DNA from: Caballeronia sp. NK8
GTDB lineage: Bacteria; Pseudomonadota; Gammaproteobacteria; Burkholderiales; Burkholderiaceae
NCBI RefSeq assembly: GCF_018408855.1
Contig: NZ_AP024323.1
Span: 992,001 to 1,056,000, forward strand
Reading direction: 5' to 3'
Length of the DNA: 64,000 bases
Shown: piece by piece, positions 58,246 through 64,000 of the stretch
How positions within the stretch are numbered: position 1 is the first letter of the stretch
Layout of the letters: every line of letters begins with the position of its first letter
Notes under the pieces: generated by a model
Databases searched by the model: none
What the model saw: the letters and a program-made list of their open reading frames with translations, nothing else
Told to the model about the DNA's origin: nothing
Made by a program: the position numbers and the translations under genes

Positions 58246-58733
58246 CGCGTGCGCGATCCCTTCGATGCGGCAGCGGCACGCGCGCGGCGTGTAGCCCAGC
58301 CCTTTTTCGCCGCCGCCGATCGATCCGCCGCCGAACGCCGGCTGGCCGCCGCATGCGATTGCCGCGACAGTGACTTGTGCGAAGCCGCCTTGGTGCTTTC
58401 GCGCTTGAGCACGCGCGTGGACGCGGCGGAGCGCTTCGATTTCGACTCCGTGCTCGGGCTCTTCTTCGTGCGATGCGCGGCCTTGGTGTCCTGTGCGGCC
58501 TTCTTGCGCGTCGCCTCGGAGGTTGTGCCCTGCTTCGGCGACTTCATTTTCACGCCCGAGCGGCGCGCCTCGGACAGCCCGATCGCGATGGCCTGCTTCG
58601 CCGATTTCGCACCGTGCTTGCCCTCGCGGATGTGATCGATCTGCTCCTTCACGAACTCGCCCGCCTGCGTGGTCGGGGATTTGCCTGCGCGTTTTGCCTT
58701 CGCTGCGCGCTCGAGGGTTTTCTTTTCGGGCAT
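58230..58733 (-). CDS. Basic DUF6496-like protein with histone-H1-like tail
   Basis: A 167-residue, very basic protein. The first 65 residues (SPTTQAGEFVKEQIDHIREG, KHGAKSAKQAIAIGLSEARR) match a small domain I recall as DUF6496. The rest is a Lys/Ala/Ser/Arg-rich tail like bacterial histone-H1 analogues, with an ending AAAKKGWATRRARAAAASKG. It may bind nucleic acid. A ribosome site (GGAGG) lies upstream of the ATG. It converges with the LysR gene, overlapping 16 nt. Confidence 0.78.
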   Translation of the reverse strand: MPEKKTLERAAKAKRAGKSPTTQAGEFVKEQIDHIREGKHGAKSAKQAIAIGLSEARRSGVKMKSPKQGTTSEATRKKAAQDTKAAHRTKKSPSTESKSKRSAASTRVLKRESTKAASHKSLSRQSHAAASRRSAADRSAAAKKGWATRRARAAAASKGSRTRHASR

Positions 58734-58803
58734 GTCGGACCTCCTTGATGAAGTAGACCTGCTCCTGCGGTGTTAGCAACGTACGTGCCTTGGGTTTCGT
58801 TTC

Positions 58804-58892
58804 GCGCCGGATCCCGTATTGGTGTTGGTCTATTAGCACTGCCCCGCACAGGGGCAACGCCAATAAACCGACACGAACACGGGATCCGGCGA
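58804..58892. repeat. Compact palindromic copy of the 46-kb repeat
   Basis: A palindrome of about 89 bp. The left half GCGCCGGATCCCGT and TCTATTAGCACTGCCCC is the inverse of the right half GGGGCAACGCCAATAAACC and CACGGGATCCGGCG. The right half matches the right end of the element at 46562-46614 with only two differences. The long arms and centre of that element are missing, so this looks like its ends joined. Confidence 0.82.
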
Positions 58893-58906
58893 CGCCCCAA
58901 AAAACC

Positions 58907-60733
58907 TCACTGCGTAAGCCGCAACACCCCAAGATTCCCCGCAATCTGCTGAAAGATCTGATTGAGCGTCGCGTTACTCGGCGCGTGAAAGTAGTTCCCC
59001 GGACTCGCACAACTCTGCATCGTCGCTTGCGCGTTACCCGGATCGGTGCCGTAATCGCCGAACGTGATCGAATAGACAATGATCCCCTCCTGCTTCATGG
59101 CTGAACACACCGCGAGCTGGAACGCATTGAGATCGGTGACGGAGCCCATCGAACCCGGATTGAGCGTCGACCCATCCGCGCGACGCACGCTCGACGCCTG
59201 CAGATCGGCCCGTCCCACGCCGGAAAGACCATTGAAAGCCTGCGGCGGCATGATGCCCGTCGAGCCGCCCGGATCGTTCTGTCCATCCGACAACACGATG
59301 ACCACACGCTGCAGCGCCTGCGTCGTCTCGAGGCGCGGCAGGCTCGTGTCGGTCGAAATCCAGCCGTTGCCCTTGCCCGCCACATTGTCCGACCAGGGCG
59401 ACTTCAGCATGCGCCAGCCCCACAGCAGTCCGGTCGGGATGAGCGTCGAGCCGGCCGCCTGCATGTTCGAGATCGCGGTGGTCAGCGCGCTCTTGTCCTT
59501 CGACAAAAACAGCGCCGGCGCAATGGCGCACGGCCCGTTGTTGTTGAAATTGGTGTTGCCGTTCTGATCGTACGTAGTCGTGGTCGTGCCGCTCGACTTC
59601 TGATACCAGCGGTCGTAAATCGACGGAACGGTGCTGCTGTCTGCAACGGTATTGCACGACGTCGAAAGTCCGCCGCTCTTCAGCGTGAGCGGCACGCCCT
59701 GCACGACGATCGGACTGGAAATCGTGCAGGTCGTCTTGCCGTTCTTCGTCGCTGTCGTGTAGTTGTAGACCGAGAAGCCGTTCTTTGGCACGTTGTAGAA
59801 GAACGGCGTGAAGCCCGGCGTCTTGGCCGGTTCGTAGGCCTGCGCCTGCAGGTTGCTGCCCACGTCGCGCGGCTCGACCGCGCAACCGCCCCAGCCGGAC
59901 CCCTGGTAGCTCTTGTTGACGGCCATGTAGACCTGCTGGTTGTTGTACTTGTCGAAGCTCGGGGTCAGCCACTTGCCGGTGGGCTGCAACGCGTTCTTCA
60001 GATTCACCATCGTCGTGAAGGGCACGAGGCCGATGTACGAATCGTTGCCCGTCACCGAGAAAAGACTGTCGACGAGGTTCTGCGCCGCCAGACGCAGACC
60101 GTATATCTTCGTGCCCTGCGTGTGGTCCTTGCTGTTCGCGTAGTCGCTCATCGAGCCGGTGTTGTCGAGCACCATCACGAGTTCGAGCGTGCTCTTCGGC
60201 AAACGCAGCGCCGCATTGCTCGCGCTGACCTTCGCCGTGTCGGGTGTCGCCTGGTTGCCGCCCGTGCCGCCGTTGCCCGAGCCGTTATCCACCGTGTTCT
60301 TGCCGAAAATGACCGGCGCGATGAGCGGCATCGATCCCGTCGCCGACAACTGGATGGTCTGCCCCGTCGCGGGCGCGCCCGACACCTGCGCCGAAAAGTT
60401 CGCATTGGGCAAGTTCAGCGCCATGTAGCCCGAGGGCATGTTGACGTCGTAATAGGCGCGCGCGTCGGTCTGCCACTTCGCGAGATCGGCGGGCTTGGTC
60501 GTGTCGTAGTGCGCGAGGTCCGCGCCCGCCGAGAGCGTCGCGACGTCGAGCGCCATCTGCATGCGCGCCTGCGTCATCTCGTAGTGGATCGCGTCGATGG
60601 CCGTGCACATCGAGCCGATCATGACGCTCGCGCACACCGCGAACACCATCGTGACGGCGCCCTCGTCGCCGCACAGCAGGTTGCGCACACTGCGCGCGCC
60701 CAGCGGGCCGCCACCGTTTCGCTTCGCGCTCAT
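58907..60733 (-). CDS. tadG: TadG-like pilus assembly protein with von Willebrand A domain
   Basis: A 608-residue protein with an N-terminal anchor (GAVTMVFAVCASVMIGSMCT) of the TadG type, a Gly/Asn-rich linker, then a VWA domain with a complete MIDAS start (LVMVLDNTGSMSDYANSK) and late metal-site residues (VVIVLSDGQNDPGG). Cysteines spread through the middle suggest periplasmic disulfides. TadG is thought to help anchor the Flp pilus. It is the last gene of the tad segment; the ATG at 60733 overlaps the previous stop by 4 nt. Confidence 0.88.
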   Translation of the reverse strand: MSAKRNGGGPLGARSVRNLLCGDEGAVTMVFAVCASVMIGSMCTAIDAIHYEMTQARMQMALDVATLSAGADLAHYDTTKPADLAKWQTDARAYYDVNMPSGYMALNLPNANFSAQVSGAPATGQTIQLSATGSMPLIAPVIFGKNTVDNGSGNGGTGGNQATPDTAKVSASNAALRLPKSTLELVMVLDNTGSMSDYANSKDHTQGTKIYGLRLAAQNLVDSLFSVTGNDSYIGLVPFTTMVNLKNALQPTGKWLTPSFDKYNNQQVYMAVNKSYQGSGWGGCAVEPRDVGSNLQAQAYEPAKTPGFTPFFYNVPKNGFSVYNYTTATKNGKTTCTISSPIVVQGVPLTLKSGGLSTSCNTVADSSTVPSIYDRWYQKSSGTTTTTYDQNGNTNFNNNGPCAIAPALFLSKDKSALTTAISNMQAAGSTLIPTGLLWGWRMLKSPWSDNVAGKGNGWISTDTSLPRLETTQALQRVVIVLSDGQNDPGGSTGIMPPQAFNGLSGVGRADLQASSVRRADGSTLNPGSMGSVTDLNAFQLAVCSAMKQEGIIVYSITFGDYGTDPGNAQATMQSCASPGNYFHAPSNATLNQIFQQIAGNLGVLRLTQ

Positions 60734-61422
60734 GATGCCTTCGTGAGAGTGAGCGCCTGCCCGTTGCGCGGACGCACGTAGACGCGCTCGTAGATGATCG
60801 TGGCGACCGGCGCGTTGCGCCAGAACGGCGCGGTCAGCGAGAACGGCGTATAGCGGTAGAACACTTCCACCGCGATGGCCGAATCACCGTAGCGGAACGG
60901 CCAGTTCGACGGCACCACTTTCGTCGTCGTGATGGTCGACGGCATGTCCTGCGGCTGCCACTTCGGACTCGCGGTCCAGAGCACCGCCGCCGTGCCCGCG
61001 TCCTGCGAGGGATTGAGCACCGACTGCCCGCTGCAGTTCACCGTCTTGTCGCAGATCGACGTGATGATCACGCCGCCGTTTGCATCGAGCTTGTTCGGCG
61101 ACGATAGCTGGATCGCGGCGGCATAGATGGAACCGAGACTGTTGGCGCTGCCGGTGCCGCTGCTGTCGTTGATGACGTTGCTCATCTGGCCGATCGAATC
61201 CGCCAGCGTGAACGCCGTGTGCTCGGTGAGGCTCACCGCGCGCATGTACAGATACAGCTCGGTGAAGCCGAGCAGCACGAGCAGCATGAGCGGCACGACG
61301 ATCACGAATTCGATCGTCACGCTGCCGCGCTCCGAGCGCATCAGACGCGTCGACACACGGCGCGCGCGCCGCGTGAGCGCCGCCTTGAACGCCGATCGCA
61401 TCGTTCCGTTCGCGGACTTCAT
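60730..61422 (-). CDS. tadF: TadE/TadF-type pseudopilin
   Basis: A 230-residue minor pilin-like protein. A basic N-terminus leads to the pseudopilin core ERGSVTIEFVIVVPLMLLV, with conserved Glu 5 residues into the processed form (GSVTIE), followed by LGFTELYLYMRAVSLTEHT. The remainder is beta-rich with two Cys. TadE and TadF are processed by TadV-type peptidase and act in pilus assembly. It lies between tadE and tadG with 4-nt overlaps on both sides; the F label comes from order. Confidence 0.85.
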   Translation of the reverse strand: MKSANGTMRSAFKAALTRRARRVSTRLMRSERGSVTIEFVIVVPLMLLVLLGFTELYLYMRAVSLTEHTAFTLADSIGQMSNVINDSSGTGSANSLGSIYAAAIQLSSPNKLDANGGVIITSICDKTVNCSGQSVLNPSQDAGTAAVLWTASPKWQPQDMPSTITTTKVVPSNWPFRYGDSAIAVEVFYRYTPFSLTAPFWRNAPVATIIYERVYVRPRNGQALTLTKAS

Positions 61423-61913
61423 TTTTCGTTCTGCACGAGATAGCTGCGTTGGAAGGTCAGCGAGTCGATGCCGAAAAGCTTCGGGATGCCCGAGAAGCTC
61501 GGGATCGTCACGCTGATGTTGTAGAGCACGACGTCGCCGAAGCCGCCCATCGAGTCCTGATAGTTGCTGCTGCCGATGTCGTTGTAGGTGGTGTAGGCGC
61601 GCGTCGTGATGCTCACGCTGCCGCCGATGTTGGTCCAGCCGCCGAGCACGTTGTTGACGATGCGCCGCGCCTCGGCATCGCGCGTGCCGCTCGACGGGAC
61701 CGTGGTGGTGAGACCCGCGCGCGACGCCTGCTGCGCAGCGAACTGCACGGAGGCATCGACGATCATGTCGAGCGCGACTTCCACCGTGCCCAGAATCAGG
61801 ATGAACACAATCGGCCCGACGAGCGCGAACTCGATCGCCGACACGCCGCGCTCGTCGCGCGCGAGACGCGAGAGAAAGCGGACTTGCTTCGGCGCTGGCG
61901 CGCGCATCGTCAC
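61419..61913 (-). CDS. tadE: TadE-type pseudopilin
   Basis: A 164-residue minor pilin-like protein with the processing region RDERGVSAIEFALVGPIVF, membrane helix to about residue 45 and EVALDMIVDASVQFAAQQAS typical of the TadE-like family. The C-terminal part (ISVTIPSFSGIPKLFGIDSL) is common in TadE proteins. It overlaps tadF and tadD by 4 nt. Confidence 0.88.
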   Translation of the reverse strand: MTMRAPAPKQVRFLSRLARDERGVSAIEFALVGPIVFILILGTVEVALDMIVDASVQFAAQQASRAGLTTTVPSSGTRDAEARRIVNNVLGGWTNIGGSVSITTRAYTTYNDIGSSNYQDSMGGFGDVVLYNISVTIPSFSGIPKLFGIDSLTFQRSYLVQNEK

Positions 61914-62779
61914 TTCACGCTCGCCGTCTGAACCTTCGGCGTCGCGACGCTCGACACGGCGACGCTCTTGGCCGGCTGCGGGCGCGTCGTCTGACCATCG
62001 CGCATACGCTGCAGCTCGTAATAGCGCAGGTTGTCCTGCACCGACGCCTTCGGCAGATCGCGCGAGAGAATCGCCGCGGCCGCGTCGTCGTTGCCGAGCA
62101 GACCGTAGGCGAGCGCGAGATTCTGGCGCGCCTGCGGCGGCGCGGCGGGGAAACGCGTCACGTCGAGCAGCACGTTCGCGCCCTGACGCGGATCGCCCGC
62201 GAGCGTCAGCGACAGACCGAGATTCACCGACAGCATCGGATCGCCGGGATTGGCGATCAGCGCTTCACGCAGCAACGCTTGCGCATGCGCGTGATCGCCG
62301 GACATATCGAGCGCCGCGCCGAGGCCCGCGCAGGCGAGCGGGTCGTTCGGCGTGATCGTGAGCACGCGGCGATATGTGGCGATGGCGTCGTCGAAACGGC
62401 GCTGATGAATCGCCACGCGCGCAATGCCGATGAGCGGCGGCGTCGCCTTCGGATCGATCTGGCTCGCGCGCTGATAGTAGACGCCCGCGCGCGTGTAGTC
62501 GCCCACGCTATACAGCGTGTTGCCGAGACCCGTCAGGCCCGGCACGGACTTCGGATCGGCCTGCACGGCCTTTTCGTACAGCGAGGTCGCCAGATCGAAG
62601 TTGTTCGATTCCAGCGCGGTGTCGGCGATGCGCAGTTCGCTCATCGTGCTCGGCGCGGAGTTGCGCAGCACGGGACGCGTATCGGTGACCTGGCGCACGC
62701 TCGTCGTGCAGCCCGTTGCGGCCAGCAGGAGCGCGACAGCGCAGGAGAGACCCGCGATACGTTGAGTGGATGACTTCAT
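61910..62779 (-). CDS. tadD: TadD-like TPR lipoprotein
   Basis: A 289-residue lipoprotein: signal GLSCAVALLLAATGCTTSVR with lipobox ATGC. Tandem tetratricopeptide repeats fill about residues 50-240 (DLATSLYEKAVQADPKSVPG, AGVYYQRASQIDPKATPPLI, DAIATYRRVLTITPNDPLAC, HAQALLREALIANPGDPMLS). TadD is an outer-membrane pilotin-like factor for the secretin. The ATG at 62779 overlaps the stop of tadC by 4 nt; the longer open frame upstream is a shadow of tadC. Confidence 0.92.
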   Translation of the reverse strand: MKSSTQRIAGLSCAVALLLAATGCTTSVRQVTDTRPVLRNSAPSTMSELRIADTALESNNFDLATSLYEKAVQADPKSVPGLTGLGNTLYSVGDYTRAGVYYQRASQIDPKATPPLIGIARVAIHQRRFDDAIATYRRVLTITPNDPLACAGLGAALDMSGDHAHAQALLREALIANPGDPMLSVNLGLSLTLAGDPRQGANVLLDVTRFPAAPPQARQNLALAYGLLGNDDAAAAILSRDLPKASVQDNLRYYELQRMRDGQTTRPQPAKSVAVSSVATPKVQTASVK

Positions 62780-63744
62780 TTCGAATTTCCCGCGATGAAC
62801 GCAAGCAACTGGATAACGGCAGGTCCCGCGGCAATCGCGATGATCGCGGGAAGAATGAACAGCATCATCGGCACGACCATCTTCGGCGCGAGCTTCGCCG
62901 CCTTCTCTTCCAGCGACACGATGTGCGCCACGCGCTCGGTGCGCGAAAGCGTGCGCAGCGCCTGCGTGATCGGCGTGCCGTAGCGCATCGACTGCGTGAG
63001 CGTCGAAATGAGCGCGCGGATCGACGGCAGATCGATGCGGTCGGCGAGATTGTTGAGCGCGCGCGTGCTGTCGCCGGACAGCTTCAGCTCGTCGGCGGCG
63101 AGCGAGAACTCGTCGGAAAGCGGCGGGCAGATCGTCGTCAGTTCGTCGGCCACGCGCCGGATCGACACGCCGAGACTGTTGCCCGCGTTCGTGCAGATGA
63201 CGAGCAGATCGAGCGCGTCGGGCAGACACGCGCCCATCGCCTTGCGGCGGCGCGCCGCCTTGAACGCGACGATGTACTCCGGCACGATCATCCCGACGAT
63301 GAACACCATCAGCATCGCGATGCCGCGCGCCGCCGGATACGCGCCGATCATCGGAATGCGCGAACCGAGCATCACGGTCGCGGCCGCGCACGCGAGCCCG
63401 CAGAAGAACTTCACCGCGAGCAGGATCGACACCGCGAGGTGGCTGCGATAGCCGCTGCGCACCATTTCCTTTTGCAGCTTGAGGCGATACTTCGCGTCGA
63501 ACAGAGGAATCTTGTCGCCGATGCGCGCAAGACGCCGCAGCAGACGCTCGGAGAACGTGGTGTTCTCGCCGTCGTCCTCCGCCGCCGCGCTCTCGAAGCG
63601 ATGCGTGGCCGCGGCCATGCGCGCGCGCTCCGCGATGCGTCCGCGCTTGCCGCCGTGCTTGTGCGCCCACCACACCGCGAGGGCCGCGAGTAGCCCGAGC
63701 AGCATCAGCAGATTGATGAGGGTTTCGACGTTGTTCGGGTTCAT
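62776..63744 (-). CDS. tadC: TadC-like inner-membrane platform protein
   Basis: A 322-residue inner-membrane protein of the type II secretion F domain family. It has an N-terminal anchor (LINLLMLLGLLAALAVWWA), a central pair of helices (FFCGLACAAATVMLG, IAMLMVFIVGMIVPEYIVAF) and the T2SSF domain (LPDALDLLVICTNAGNSLGV, RIDLPSIRALISTLTQSMRY, EKAAKLAPKMVVPMMLFILP). With TadB it forms the platform for the TadA ATPase. 4-nt overlaps join it to tadB and tadD. Confidence 0.92.
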   Translation of the reverse strand: MNPNNVETLINLLMLLGLLAALAVWWAHKHGGKRGRIAERARMAAATHRFESAAAEDDGENTTFSERLLRRLARIGDKIPLFDAKYRLKLQKEMVRSGYRSHLAVSILLAVKFFCGLACAAATVMLGSRIPMIGAYPAARGIAMLMVFIVGMIVPEYIVAFKAARRRKAMGACLPDALDLLVICTNAGNSLGVSIRRVADELTTICPPLSDEFSLAADELKLSGDSTRALNNLADRIDLPSIRALISTLTQSMRYGTPITQALRTLSRTERVAHIVSLEEKAAKLAPKMVVPMMLFILPAIIAIAAGPAVIQLLAFIAGNSK

Positions 63745-64000
63745 CGCGAAGTATCGAGCTTCGACATCTTGCTGATCACGAACAGGCCCATGCCGATGGA
63801 TATCACGCCGAACGTGAGCAGGTTATGCCCCGATTCGGTGTTGAACAGCACCATCAGATAGGCCCGGTTGAGCGCGTACATCGACAGCATGATGATCACG
63901 GGAATGGCGGCGAGAATCTTCGTCGTGATGCGCGCCTCGCCGGTCAATGCCTTGGTCTTCTGGCGAATCTCGCGGCGCGTACGCACGATGCCCGACAGGT
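63741..64000 (-). CDS. tadB: TadB-like inner-membrane platform protein (C-terminal part, cut by window edge)
   Basis: The last 86 residues of a TadB-type protein are visible: LSGIVRTRREIRQKTKALTG matches the usual end of the T2SSF domain, followed by two membrane segments (KILAAIPVIIMLSMYALN and LTFGVISIGMGLFVISKM). The gene begins beyond the right edge. Its stop overlaps the tadC start as ATGA. Confidence 0.88.
   Translation of the reverse strand, partial: LSGIVRTRREIRQKTKALTGEARITTKILAAIPVIIMLSMYALNRAYLMVLFNTESGHNLLTFGVISIGMGLFVISKMSKLDTSR

Overview
The window reads as a high-GC chromosome segment of a Burkholderiaceae bacterium (Paraburkholderia/Caballeronia/Burkholderia type). The genus is inferred from gene content and protein style: phasin, several MocR and LysR regulators, L-fuconate dehydratase, a double-length UvrA, a Tad pilus locus and a 'THFFAAAKK'-type intergenic repeat. 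No rRNA, tRNA, CRISPR array, prophage or transposase gene is visible. Coding density is high and many neighbours overlap by 4 nt (ATGA), so operons are easy to follow.

Layout. 0-5 kb (minus): sugar-type ABC importer (binding protein, two permeases, truncated ATPase) preceded by a GntR/FCD regulator. 5-8.2 kb (plus): L-fuconate dehydratase, Ap4A phosphorylase-like protein and an HtrA-like protease without signal peptide. 8.2-11 kb: a run of small unknown proteins, one followed by a C-poor repeat-rich trailer and a strong terminator. 11-13.5 kb: DMT transporter, small HTH protein, and a phasin with a clear sigma70 promoter. 13.5-16 kb (minus): lipoprotein, vanillyl-alcohol-oxidase-type flavoprotein, Tat-signal protein and DOPA-dioxygenase-like protein, probably one operon. 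16-20 kb: MocR regulator, then an SOS-box-controlled nuclease-helicase fusion. 20-25 kb: hemerythrin, 2OG-Fe(II) oxygenase, ribA, and ahpC-ahpF behind a recognisable OxyR site. 25-31 kb: orphan sensor kinase, two LysR genes, trans-aconitate methyltransferase and 2-oxoglutarate-semialdehyde dehydrogenase. 31-34.6 kb: zinc-ribbon membrane protein with PYYLG repeats and a TAXI-type binding protein. 34.6-40.3 kb: two MocR genes around a small winged-helix protein, divergent from a YdeP/FdhF-like molybdoenzyme. 40.3-46 kb (minus): NTF2-like protein, debranching-type enzyme and GH63-like glucosidase. 46-46.6 kb: a 625-bp inverted-repeat element. 46.6-54.3 kb (minus): double-length UvrA behind an SOS box, an ACT-domain protein and a DUF445 protein. 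54.3-58.7 kb: frameshifted alpha/beta hydrolase, M14 deacylase, amino-acid binding protein, LysR, and a basic DUF6496-like protein. 58.8-64 kb (minus): a compact copy of the 46-kb repeat, then tadB(partial)-C-D-E-F-G.

How the parts work together. The most coherent signal is DNA repair and stress. Two loci, the nuclease-helicase at 17.6 kb and the tandem-fused UvrA at 48-54 kb, carry SOS boxes that differ at one base. Peroxide defence (ahpCF), a hemerythrin and a 2OG oxygenase lie between them. The rest is mainly catabolism (fuconate, oxoglutarate semialdehyde, phenolics, alpha-glucans), transport and its local regulators.

All calls come from reading the sequence and remembered family features. 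No database search or structure prediction was run.
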